The position numbers were made by a program, and so were the translations under genes. The notes beneath the pieces were generated by a model that saw only the letters and a list, made by a program, of their open reading frames with translations, was not told the DNA's origin and searched no databases. DNA of 22,317 nt from JBEKZQ01 sp049509675 (lineage in GTDB: Bacteria; Planctomycetota; Planctomycetia; Pirellulales; Thermoguttaceae), in contig JBEKZQ010000045.1 in NCBI GenBank assembly GCA_049509675.1, forward strand, positions 1 to 22,317, written 5' to 3'. Below, piece after piece: positions 7,556 to 14,690 of this stretch; the stretch's first letter is position 1; each line of letters opens with the position of its first letter.

Positions 7556-8229
7556 AAGCCAATGCCTGGCGAAAATTCCTGGCTGAGCAGCGCGACGCTC
7601 ATGACAAGGTGTTGTTCACCGTGACGGAGTTGGCAAACGTGGCCGGCGCCTCCCGGGCCGCACTGAACGTGGAACTGACGAGGCTTCGCGACCAACAGAT
7701 CATCACGAAGTATAGTCACGGGCTGTACGGCCTACCGGGCGCCGTATCGCCGCAGGTCTTGGTCCCAACAATCGACTCGCACGCTTACATCACCGGTCAC
7801 TACGCGCTTTTTGGGCACCATCTGGTTACCCAGGTGCCCGTTGCAATTACCTGCTTCACGGACCGGCGAAGTCCCCGGGCGCGGGAACGAATCACGCCGC
7901 TCGGGCGACTGGTCTTTGTCTGTGTGCGGAGCAGCGTGTACTTTCCCGTGCCCGAAGGGGCGATTGCTCCGCCGGCGCAAGCGCTTTGCGACTATGTCTA
8001 TCTTTCGCGGCGGCAGGCGACCGCGCCGGAGGCCCTGGTCACTTTCCGGAATCTCGGGCGGATCCGCGGCGACGATTTCCCCGGTATTCTCGCGCGCTAC
8101 CCCGCCAGCGTGCAGGAGCACGTAGAGCGATTATTCGCCGCTTTCAATCCCGCCGGGCATCAAGGTCGAGCGTCTGGGACTTCTTTTGCAGACCGTACCA
8201 GGTCCGCCAGGCCTGACCATCGAAGTTGA
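7552..8229 (+). CDS. AbiEi-type antitoxin, winged-helix transcriptional regulator
   Basis: The likely start is GTG at 7552, 8 bases after a perfect AAGGAG, overlapping the toxin stop. The 225-residue product has an N-terminal winged helix (residues 15-64: VLFTVTELANVAGASRAALNVELTRLRDQQ, then YSHGLYGLPG) and a middle domain typical of AbiEi proteins, including RITPLGRLVFVCVRSSVY-like strands. It should neutralise the toxin and repress the operon through the palindrome at 6729-6756. The last 25 or so residues (from about GHQGRASG) are Arg/Ser-rich and are encoded antisense to the conserved end of the HEAT-repeat gene, so they are probably read-through past a lost ancestral stop. The assignment rests on context and the HTH. 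Confidence 0.8.
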   Translation: MKANAWRKFLAEQRDAHDKVLFTVTELANVAGASRAALNVELTRLRDQQIITKYSHGLYGLPGAVSPQVLVPTIDSHAYITGHYALFGHHLVTQVPVAITCFTDRRSPRARERITPLGRLVFVCVRSSVYFPVPEGAIAPPAQALCDYVYLSRRQATAPEALVTFRNLGRIRGDDFPGILARYPASVQEHVERLFAAFNPAGHQGRASGTSFADRTRSARPDHRS

Positions 8230-9400
8230 AGTTCTGGCCGGTGAGCGTCACCAGGGCGTCCAACACGGATTGGTTGGGTACCGGGAAGCTGACGATTTTC
8301 GGCCCGCCGCCCATGCCCATGCCCATGCCGGGCCCGCCCACGGCCCCGGAGCCGGGCTTGCCGGCGCCGCCGGTCGGGAACGTGGTCGTCATCTGGCCCG
8401 GATTGCCGTTGCCGATTTTCTGCTTGTGCCTCGTGACCAAGGCTTGGATCAGCGCGGGGACGGCCGATCGGTCCTTCATGTGGGCCAGTCCGACCGCGGC
8501 CCGGTTGACGATGACGTTGTTCTTGTCGCCCAGCATCTTCACGAAGTACTGGACCACCTCGGGGTGCGGTTTCTTCTGCAACTGTTCCAGGCAGGTCAGA
8601 CGCACGTCTTCCGAGGCATCGTCGATCGCCGTTTGGGCCAGGGCCTCGGCGGCCGCGGGCGTGTCGATCCGCGCCAACGGCTCGATGTACAGCGTCCGCT
8701 CCGGATCGCGATCGTCGCCAAGGTATCGGGCCAGGGCCTTGACCGCCAGCGGATCGTCGATATTGGCGATGTTGTCGCGCGCCGCGCGGTTCTTGTTGCC
8801 GCCCAGGTCGTTGCGCCAGCGCTTGAGCTTCTGAAACCAATCCTTTTCGGCCAATTCCTGCTTGCGGCGGTTCTCGATCAATTCGATCTCTTGCTGCGTC
8901 CGGTAGCGGCCTTTGTAGAGCACCAGGCCCTGCTTCGACATCGCCTCTTCCCGCGTCGTCCACTTGCCGTCCACCTGGCTATAGCCCAGGGCATGTCGCG
9001 CCTCGAGGTGATTGGGATCCAACTGGATAACCCGGGCCAGGTGGACCTTGCGCTCGGCCGGGAACTGGTGCTCGCGGCACCACTCGGCCAGTTGCCACTG
9101 CCCTTGGGCCGTGTCGGGATACTGCGGCCGGACCTTGGCATATTCCGACTGGTCGGCCCCGCCCGTCAGCACCTCGGCAACCTGCGCGGCCTCGAGCGTC
9201 AATTGCGCGCCGGAGGCGAGCTTGATGACGTAGCTCTGCCGGGGCTTCTCATCGCGATTGAGCAGTTCGCCCTCCAGGCGGCCGCCGCTGGAGAGCACGA
9301 ACACCTCGGCCCGGCCGGCCGAGCCCAGCGCGACCGACACTATCGCCACCGCCGCCAAGGAGAGGATCCTACATCGCATGGTGATGTTCCCGTCAACCAT
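8144..9400 (-). CDS. Exported HEAT-repeat protein of planctomycete type
   Basis: The 418-residue product starts with a signal peptide (hydrophobic 11-27, cleavage after GRA at about 31). A small beta region follows (VFVLSSGGRLEGELLN, 34-48), then a TPR-like segment (100-147) with a charged helical stretch (165-205), and HEAT/ARM repeats (212-325; for example DVRLTCLEQLQKKPHPEVVQ). A Gly/Met-rich linker at 343-367 leads to the C-terminal segment DGQAWRTWYG. The architecture suggests an extracytoplasmic scaffold without catalytic function. Two starts are possible: 9400, preceded by AAGGG, and 9379, which begins directly with the positively charged signal-peptide sequence MRCRILSL. The 3' end overlaps the antitoxin gene by 86 bases. 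The precise role is unknown. Confidence 0.85.
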   Translation of the reverse strand: MVDGNITMRCRILSLAAVAIVSVALGSAGRAEVFVLSSGGRLEGELLNRDEKPRQSYVIKLASGAQLTLEAAQVAEVLTGGADQSEYAKVRPQYPDTAQGQWQLAEWCREHQFPAERKVHLARVIQLDPNHLEARHALGYSQVDGKWTTREEAMSKQGLVLYKGRYRTQQEIELIENRRKQELAEKDWFQKLKRWRNDLGGNKNRAARDNIANIDDPLAVKALARYLGDDRDPERTLYIEPLARIDTPAAAEALAQTAIDDASEDVRLTCLEQLQKKPHPEVVQYFVKMLGDKNNVIVNRAAVGLAHMKDRSAVPALIQALVTRHKQKIGNGNPGQMTTTFPTGGAGKPGSGAVGGPGMGMGMGGGPKIVSFPVPNQSVLDALVTLTGQNFNFDGQAWRTWYGLQKKSQTLDLDARRD

Positions 9401-9425
9401 TTAACATGCCCTTAGCTCACCTGCG

Positions 9426-9495
9426 AGAACTGGTTTCACAACCCCGTCGCGGCGCGCGGAAATAGCGGCGAATAAACTGTTGTGAAACCAGTTCT
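9426..9495 (+). repeat. Perfect 16-bp inverted repeat with 38-base loop
   Basis: AGAACTGGTTTCACAA (9426-9441) is exactly complementary to TTGTGAAACCAGTTCT (9480-9495). It lies in the divergent spacer between the HEAT gene (start 9400) and the DNase I-like gene (start 9731). It could be a small mobile remnant or a regulatory hairpin; there is no T tract. Confidence 0.75.
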
Positions 9496-9577
9496 AGTAT
9501 ACCCGCCGCAAGCGTGCAGGCAACGCGAGTCCTCGGCGGCCGGCCATTCCCCCCCAAATTGCCCTTTCACGGGAAGG

Positions 9578-9698
9578 CTGCTTGCTGGTACAAGTTATAC
9601 GTGTGCGCGGGTGCCAATGGTTCCGCTGGGTGCCACTGGCTCCGCCAGTGCTTCCACAGCCTACAACACTGCTTGTTGGCACAAGTAATACGTGTGCG
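9578..9698 (+). repeat. 30-bp direct repeat pair flanking a palindrome
   Basis: The 30-base units at 9578-9607 and 9669-9698 match at 27 of 30 positions; both begin CTGCTTG and end TACGTGTGCG. The 61 bases between them carry the GTGCCACTGGC palindrome. This makes the spacer 9401-9730 almost entirely repeat DNA; no clear promoter is visible in it. Confidence 0.75.
9630..9651 (+). repeat. GTGCCACTGGC palindrome copy
   Basis: A 22-base unit with a CACTGGC/GCCAGTG hairpin (9634-9650). It is identical at 21 of 22 positions to 19800-19821 and matches the reverse complement of 19908-19929 at about 19 of 22. It is an intergenic palindromic repeat. Confidence 0.75.
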
Positions 9699-9730
9699 TA
9701 CGCTCCCGTGTTCTTCCGAGGGCAACAGCC

Positions 9731-10717
9731 ATGGGACGGCCTGTGACAGTCGTTTTGTTGGCCGCCGGCGCAATTGCCGGCTGGTATTTACTTTCGAGTT
9801 ACTCGCTGGAATTCCGCCAGGGGCAGAACGGCGGCATGGAGTACATGCGAATCGTGCCCCGGCAGGGGCGGGGCACGTCTCCGGGCGATGCCCCCCGGCA
9901 GGTTCCACCCGCCGCCCCTCGACCTTCCATCCGAATGGCCACTTTCGATCTCGATGGCCTGGACGAGACGAAATGGGCCAATCACCAGGTGAGCGACATC
10001 CTGGTGCGGATCGTTTCCCATTTCGACATCCTCGCCGTTCAGGGGGTGCGATCGAAGAACCACAGCGTCCTGGTGCGCTTGCTGGAACAGGTCAATGCGT
10101 TGGGACAGCGGAGCTACGATTTCGCCATCTGTCCCACGGCCGACCGTGACGCGGTCCAACAATACAACGCCTTCCTGTTCGATGCCGCCAGCGTGGAAAT
10201 CGATCGCGGCACGGTCCATTCGGTGGTGGATCCCCAGCGGCGGTTCCGTTGCCAGCCGCTGGTCGGCTCGTTCCGCGTGCGCGGACCGGCCGAGGCCGAG
10301 GCCTTCACCTGCACGCTGATCAACGTCCAGATCGACGCGGAACGTGCGCAGACCGAGTTGGATTCGCTGGCCGACGTGTTTCGGGCCGTGCGCGACTACT
10401 ACCGTGACGAGGACGACATCCTCGTGCTGGGCAACTTGCAGGCCGACGGCGAACACCTGGGCCGGCTCGGCAAGCTCCCCTACCTTACGGCGGCGATCAG
10501 CGGCACGCCCAGCACCACGCGCGGCACCGCCCTGCTGGACAACATCCTTTTCGACCGCCGCACCACGGTGGAATTCACCGGCCGCTCGGGCGTGCTCGAT
10601 CTGCTGCGCGAGTTCGATCTGACGCCGCAGGCGGCCCTGGAAGTCTCCGAGCATCTGCCCGTTTGGGCCGAATTCAGTTGCTACGAAGGCGGACAGCCGG
10701 GCCACGTGGGGAATTAG
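9731..10717 (+). CDS. DNase I-like (EEP-fold) protein with degenerate active site
   Basis: The 328-residue product has an N-terminal hydrophobic segment (4-22), either a signal anchor or an uncleaved signal, and then an endonuclease/exonuclease/phosphatase-type domain from about 67 to 316. The fold signatures are present but the catalytic residues are replaced. The usual QE is Gln104-Gly105 (ILAVQGVRS). The usual NxH is Asn198-Val199-Gln200 (LINVQID). GDxN reads GNLQ (Asn235, Gln237). The final SDH is SEH (Glu307, with His308 kept). It is therefore probably not an active nuclease or phosphatase, and may have become a binding or structural protein outside the cytoplasm. The ATG at 9731 follows GAGGG by 8 bases. 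It stands alone between a repeat-rich spacer and the ThuA gene, which has its own promoter. Confidence 0.8.
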   Translation: MGRPVTVVLLAAGAIAGWYLLSSYSLEFRQGQNGGMEYMRIVPRQGRGTSPGDAPRQVPPAAPRPSIRMATFDLDGLDETKWANHQVSDILVRIVSHFDILAVQGVRSKNHSVLVRLLEQVNALGQRSYDFAICPTADRDAVQQYNAFLFDAASVEIDRGTVHSVVDPQRRFRCQPLVGSFRVRGPAEAEAFTCTLINVQIDAERAQTELDSLADVFRAVRDYYRDEDDILVLGNLQADGEHLGRLGKLPYLTAAISGTPSTTRGTALLDNILFDRRTTVEFTGRSGVLDLLREFDLTPQAALEVSEHLPVWAEFSCYEGGQPGHVGN

Positions 10718-10747
10718 TGCCGAAGCCCATTGTACTGGCCGTGCCGT

Positions 10748-10776
10748 TTGACATTCGCACCCGTGCTTGTTAGTCT
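10748..10776 (+). promoter_or_regulatory. Promoter of the ThuA-domain gene
   Basis: TTGACA (10748-10753), a 17-base spacer and TAGTCT (10771-10776) give a good sigma70-type promoter. Transcription would start near 10783, leaving a leader of about 75 bases that ends in the AAGGAG ribosome-binding site at 10844-10849. Confidence 0.6.
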
Positions 10777-10856
10777 AGCTCGCAGTGGCCGCATCGTGCG
10801 CCATGTCTCGCCAGTTTCCCACCCCCATTGCGTCACCCCCCCCAAGGAGTTCCTCC

Positions 10857-11633
10857 ATGAAAAGACTTGCACTGCTCTGCACCGTGATTTCGGCCTTGGC
10901 CTGTTGCCCCCGGGCCATCGGCGCCGCCGAACTCAAGGCGTTTTGGGTCACCGGCGGCTGCTGCCATGACTACAAGAAGCACGCCCCGCTCTTGCAGGAA
11001 AAGATGCAGCAATACGCCAGCGTCAGTTTCAAGACCCGGTTCTGCAACAGCCCCGAGGACATGTCGCCCCTGAAGGACAAGGACTACGCCAAGGGTTACG
11101 ACGTGGTGGTTTACGATCTGTGTTTTGCCGACGTCAAGGACAAGGACCTGATCGGCAACATGACGCGCACCATCCGCCAAGGCAAGCCGGCCGTGTTCAT
11201 CCACTGCTCGCTGCACAATTTTCGGGCCATCGATTGGGACGATTGGCGCGAGGCGATGGGTCTGACATCGAAATCGCACGACGGTTTCCGCGCCATTTCC
11301 ACGAAGAAAGCGACGGACCACGCGATCATCAAGTTCTGGCCCGCCGACTGGAAGACGCCGGGCGACGAGTTGTACCAGAACATCAAGTTCTGGCCCCGCG
11401 CCACCGCCTTGTTGACCGCCTACAGCGTGGACTCCAAGAAAGATCACGTCGTGGCCTGGACCAATCAATACGGCAAGAGCCGCGTCTTCGGCACCACCTT
11501 GGGCCACAACGTGTTGACCGTCGATCAAGACGAATATCAGCACCTGCTGGCCAACGGCCTGCTGTGGGTATGCGGCAAGCTGGACGCCGAAGGCCAAGCC
11601 GCGCCAGGCTATGCCGGCCGCGGCAAGAAGTAA
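10857..11633 (+). CDS. Exported ThuA-domain protein
   Basis: The 258-residue protein begins with a signal peptide (MKRLALLCTVISALACC, cleavage probably after IGA at 23). One ThuA-like domain follows, with the VTGGCCHDY motif at 31-39, KPAVFIHCSLHNFR and a C-terminal TTLGHN. ThuA proteins have a class I glutamine-amidotransferase-like fold without its catalytic activity. They are named for trehalose utilisation in rhizobia and are very abundant, often exported, in planctomycetes, where carbohydrate metabolism is suspected. The ATG at 10857 has AAGGAG 7 bases upstream. The gene is transcribed from its own promoter and separated from the next gene by about 200 bases. The substrate is unknown. 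Confidence 0.92.
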   Translation: MKRLALLCTVISALACCPRAIGAAELKAFWVTGGCCHDYKKHAPLLQEKMQQYASVSFKTRFCNSPEDMSPLKDKDYAKGYDVVVYDLCFADVKDKDLIGNMTRTIRQGKPAVFIHCSLHNFRAIDWDDWREAMGLTSKSHDGFRAISTKKATDHAIIKFWPADWKTPGDELYQNIKFWPRATALLTAYSVDSKKDHVVAWTNQYGKSRVFGTTLGHNVLTVDQDEYQHLLANGLLWVCGKLDAEGQAAPGYAGRGKK

Positions 11634-11683
11634 CGGGACTGACTGCAACTGCCGTTTCCCGATGCGATCCAACAAATCACGCC

Positions 11684-11703
11684 GGTGCCTGTCCCCTTTT
11701 CCC
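11684..11703 (+). repeat. Exact 20-bp copy of the REP/MITE arm at 2622-2641
   Basis: These 20 bases, ending CCCCTTTTCCC, are identical to the right arm of the inverted repeat near 2.6 kb. The short flanks AACGGGA (at 11632) and TCCCGTT (ending at 11706) are complementary, suggesting a decayed copy with a lost left arm. Confidence 0.65.
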
Positions 11704-11837
11704 GTTACGGCAACTGGTCTTGACCTTGCAACGCCTTGCCAAGTATAAAGCTTGGACACGTCAGGACTTGCGCGATAGCCGCTGCGCCAGCCGGCAGCGC
11801 CGGCCCGCATGGCGAGGAAACTGGGGAGAGGCAGCCG

Positions 11838-14045
11838 ATGCAGCGGGGTTGGCAGGAATACGTCCGCCTGTGCCGGCGATTTGCGTACCATCTGCGACAG
11901 CATGGCGTGCGTCCTGCCATGCATCGGGTGCGGGCCTACCTGGCCCGGACCGGAAAGCCGTCCAGTTTTCCTTCGCTGGCCCCGGCCGGCTCGTTGGCCG
12001 CCGTGCCACTGGCAAGCCTCAAGAAAAGCTATGCGCACTTTGCGCGGGTTGCGCTGGATGCCTTCTTGACCGGGGGCGCACGGTTGCAATTCGCCGAGAG
12101 CCCGCAGCCCAAGGTTTCCGTGCTCCTGGTGCTGCATAATAGGGCTGAGTTGACCTTGGCCTGCCTGCGATCGCTGCCCGCGGACGGGGCGATGCCGTTG
12201 GAACTGATCCTGGTCGACAACGGCTCGACGGACCAGACGCCCGAGTTGCTCGAACGGATCGACGGGGCGCGGATCCTCCGCAACGCCGAGAACCGGGGCT
12301 TCGCCACGGCCGTCAACCAGGCGGCCGAGCACGCCGCAGGCGAGTACCTGTTGCTGCTGAACAACGACACGCAACTGCTGGGCGACAGTCTGCGGGTGGC
12401 GGCCGGCTTTCTCGACGAGCACCGCGACGCGGGCGCGGTGGGCGGACGCATTCTTACTCTGGACGGCCGCCTGCAAGAGGCGGGAAACATCGTGTGGCGC
12501 GACGGCTCGACCACGGCCTGCGGCCGCGGCGACGATCCCTACGCGCCAGCGGCCATGTATCAGCGCGACGTGGATTACTGCTCGGGAGCGCTGTTGATGA
12601 CGCCCCGGGCTTTGTTCCGCGAAGAAGGCGGCTTTGCCTCGGTGTTCTTCCCCGCCTATTGCGAGGACGTGGACTACTGCCTGCAATTGTGGCGCGACGG
12701 TTGGCGGGTCGTGTACCATCCCGACATCAGCGTGTTGCACTACGAATTCGGCAGTTCCTCCTCGTCGGCCGCCGCGTGCAAGCTCATGGCCCGGCAGAGG
12801 CCGCTCTTGGTCCAGCGGCATCGGTCGTGGCTGGCCGAACAACACCCTCCGGGGTCGGCGGCCTTTCCCGCGGTCCGTGCCCGCGACCGCCGCAAACGCA
12901 TCCTGTTTCTCGAGGACCGCGTGCCCTACCCTTGGCTGGGCAACGGTTATCCGCGGGCGCATACGATCCTGGAGAAGTTGGTCTCGCTGGGGTATGCAGT
13001 GACGTTCTATCCGCTGCAGTTTCCCCACGACACGTGGGCCGAGGTCGGTCGCAGCATTTCGCGGGAAGTGGAAGTCATACTCAACCAGGGTCAGGCCGGG
13101 CTGGCGGATTTTCTCGCCCAACGGCGCGGCTATTACGACCTGTTTCTGGTGAGCCGCCCGCACAACATGCGCATCTTGCGCCAGGTCCTGGCGAGCAAAC
13201 CCGACGTGCTTGCCGGGGCCAAAATCATTTACGACGCCGAGGCCCTCTTCGTGTTGCGGGAGATGAGGGAGCGGGAGTCGCGCGGACAGCACCTCTCGGC
13301 CGGGGAAGTGGAGCGCCAGGTGAGCGACGAAGTTTTCCTGGCCGAGGGCGCCTACGGCGTCACGTGCGTGAGCGAGGCGGAGGCCGAGCAGTTCCGTTGC
13401 CGCGGGTTCCGCTGCGTCTCGACGTTGGCGCATGCCACGGAAACACGTCCCGGCGCCGCCGGCTTCTCTGCCCGCCGCGGAATGCTCTTTGTCGGCCCGA
13501 TCCACGACCCGGGCAGTCCCAACGCCGACAGTGTCCGCTGGCTCTTGACGGAAATCATGCCGCGGTTGCGCCGCCACTCAGACAACCCGCCAAAGCTGCT
13601 GCTGGCGGGCTTGTGGTGCGACGGCACGATGCCCAAGGATCTGGATTTCTCCTGCGTCGGCGTACTGGGCAAAGTGGCCGACCTGACTTCGCTCTACGAT
13701 CGCGTGCGGATGTTCGTGGCCCCCACGCGTTTTGCCGCCGGCCTGCCGCACAAGGTGCATGAAGCGGCGGCCCGCGGGCTGCCGGCGGTGGTCTCTTCGC
13801 TATTGGCCGAGCAGTTGGGCTGGCGGCACGAGCAGGAACTTCTGGTGGCCGATGATCCGCGGCAATTTGCCGAATGTTGCCGGCGCCTTGAGGAGGACGG
13901 CCAGCTTTGGCAACGGCTTCGCGATGGGGCGCTGGCGGCCGTGACCCGCGATTGTTCCCCGCAGCTCTTCGATCGTCGCCTGGCGCAGGTCCTCGAGCAG
14001 GCGCTGGCCGCGTCGAGCAGGAACGGACAAGGCGTGGCAGCGTAA
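11838..14045 (+). CDS. Double glycosyltransferase: GT2 domain fused to GT4-like domain
   Basis: The 735-residue cytoplasmic or membrane-peripheral protein joins two sugar transferases. Residues 92-330 are a GT-A fold GT2 domain: VSVLLVLHNRAELT, then VDNGSTDQT (127-134), the LLLLNNDTQ metal motif (Asn175-Asp177) and EDVDYCLQLW (276-285). Residues 353-725 are a GT-B fold GT4-like domain: RILFLEDRVPYPWLGNGYPRA at its start, FVGPIHDPGSPNADS (551-565), and the donor-site region FAAGLPHKVHEAAARGLPAVVS (632-653). It probably adds two successive sugars during surface polysaccharide or glycolipid synthesis; an RmlC-like epimerase lies 0.65 kb downstream. The ATG at 11838 follows GGGGAGAGG. Longer in-frame starts upstream lack such a site and run into repeat sequence. 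Sugar specificity cannot be read. Confidence 0.9.
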   Translation: MQRGWQEYVRLCRRFAYHLRQHGVRPAMHRVRAYLARTGKPSSFPSLAPAGSLAAVPLASLKKSYAHFARVALDAFLTGGARLQFAESPQPKVSVLLVLHNRAELTLACLRSLPADGAMPLELILVDNGSTDQTPELLERIDGARILRNAENRGFATAVNQAAEHAAGEYLLLLNNDTQLLGDSLRVAAGFLDEHRDAGAVGGRILTLDGRLQEAGNIVWRDGSTTACGRGDDPYAPAAMYQRDVDYCSGALLMTPRALFREEGGFASVFFPAYCEDVDYCLQLWRDGWRVVYHPDISVLHYEFGSSSSSAAACKLMARQRPLLVQRHRSWLAEQHPPGSAAFPAVRARDRRKRILFLEDRVPYPWLGNGYPRAHTILEKLVSLGYAVTFYPLQFPHDTWAEVGRSISREVEVILNQGQAGLADFLAQRRGYYDLFLVSRPHNMRILRQVLASKPDVLAGAKIIYDAEALFVLREMRERESRGQHLSAGEVERQVSDEVFLAEGAYGVTCVSEAEAEQFRCRGFRCVSTLAHATETRPGAAGFSARRGMLFVGPIHDPGSPNADSVRWLLTEIMPRLRRHSDNPPKLLLAGLWCDGTMPKDLDFSCVGVLGKVADLTSLYDRVRMFVAPTRFAAGLPHKVHEAAARGLPAVVSSLLAEQLGWRHEQELLVADDPRQFAECCRRLEEDGQLWQRLRDGALAAVTRDCSPQLFDRRLAQVLEQALAASSRNGQGVAA

Positions 14046-14083
14046 AGAGGCCGAGCATGAAGCAGTCGGTCGTGTGGAGCGCC

Positions 14084-14146
14084 GGTGCCACTGCTGGCTT
14101 GTTCAGCAGTGTGGAGGGCACGGTTGGGCAAGCCAACCGTGGCACC
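14084..14146 (+). repeat. Three-way-junction palindromic element
   Basis: An outer stem GGTGCC/GGCACC (14084-14089 with 14141-14146) encloses two hairpins: ACTGCTG/CAGCAGT (14090-14096 with 14104-14110) and ACGGTTGG/CCAACCGT (14120-14127 with 14133-14140). It is typical of planctomycete intergenic repeats starting GTGCCACTG. It may end the glycosyltransferase transcript. A separate small palindrome, GTGGTATTTATACCAC, lies at 14169-14184; the rest of 14046-14358 holds only the rpsU promoter. Confidence 0.65.
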
Positions 14147-14252
14147 CAAGCATTAACCAGTCTTCCGTGTGGTATTTATACCACCCATGAGGCTCAGTTT
14201 CCTTTTCCGGTGATGGCTGTGTCGCGTTTTGGTACAATATTTGAGCTGGCTC

Positions 14253-14280
14253 TCGACATCGCCGCCGATACTGGTATAGT
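14253..14280 (+). promoter_or_regulatory. rpsU promoter
   Basis: TCGACA (14253-14258), a 16-base spacer and TATAGT (14275-14280) lie about 80 bases before the rpsU start codon. A further TACAAT at 14233-14238 lacks a -35 partner. Confidence 0.5.
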
Positions 14281-14358
14281 AAGTAGTTTGTCGCGCGAGA
14301 TGGCCGGCCGTAAGATTCTGTGGCGTTGTTCCCTATTTGTCCCCCCCAGGAGGTGCAT

Positions 14359-14559
14359 GTGGTAAAGATCGTGTTGCGTGAGCGGGAGAGTGTTCAAGAG
14401 GCAGTGCGTCGGTTTCGAAAGATAATGGATCGTTCCGGGTTGAAGCGCGAGCTGCGCCGCCGGGAACGTTATGAAAAGCCTTCGGACGTTCGCCGGCGTG
14501 CGAAGTTGCGGGCCATTCGCCGCTCGAAGGCCCAATCGCAACCTACCAACAACCGGTAG
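14359..14559 (+). CDS. rpsU: Small ribosomal subunit protein bS21
   Basis: The 66-residue basic protein (reading VKIVLRERESVQEAVRRFRK at its start) matches bS21 along its whole length, including the GLKRELRRRERYEKPS core and the Arg/Lys-rich tail. bS21 sits at the 30S platform near the anti-Shine-Dalgarno helix and helps initiation. The start is GTG at 14359, placed by a very strong AGGAGGTG (14348-14355) with 5 bases after AGGAGG; an ATG at 14357 is out of frame. Other in-frame GTG/TTG codons upstream lack such a site and extend beyond the normal family length. The gene has its own promoter and a likely terminator, so it appears monocistronic. Confidence 0.96.
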   Translation: MVKIVLRERESVQEAVRRFRKIMDRSGLKRELRRRERYEKPSDVRRRAKLRAIRRSKAQSQPTNNR

Positions 14560-14578
14560 CTATCGACTGTCCCACCCT

Positions 14579-14612
14579 GTGCCGGTTCGGCACGCCCTGG
14601 TTTCGCGAACCT
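14579..14612 (+). terminator. Tandem hairpins after rpsU
   Basis: A perfect GTGCCG-GTT-CGGCAC hairpin (14579-14593) is followed at once by an imperfect palindrome, CCTGGTTTCGCGAACCTGG. No T tract follows, so termination is only suggested by position, 20 bases after the rpsU stop. Confidence 0.4.
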
Positions 14613-14690
14613 GGTGTCTCTTCCCGGAAGTGCGCGCCGGGGGATCGGCAAGATCGATGGGATTTCTATGCGGCTCGGTGACATTCATCG

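Noticed and set aside
9578..9698. CRISPR-like repeat pair
   Set aside because: Only two imperfect units, the spacer itself contains a dispersed palindrome, and there are no cas genes in the window.
10833..13577. Very long open frame (over 900 codons) on the minus strand opposite the ThuA and glycosyltransferase genes
   Set aside because: It spans two well-recognised genes and the spacer between them, has no recognisable domain, and is the expected mirror of GC-rich third codon positions.
14084..14146. tRNA-like cloverleaf
   Set aside because: Only two inner hairpins, no anticodon arm geometry, no CCA-type end or conserved T-arm bases.
14058..14358. Frame continuing through the 14.1-kb spacer as a small protein
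   Set aside because: It runs through palindromic repeats and the rpsU promoter, with no ribosome-binding site and no domain.
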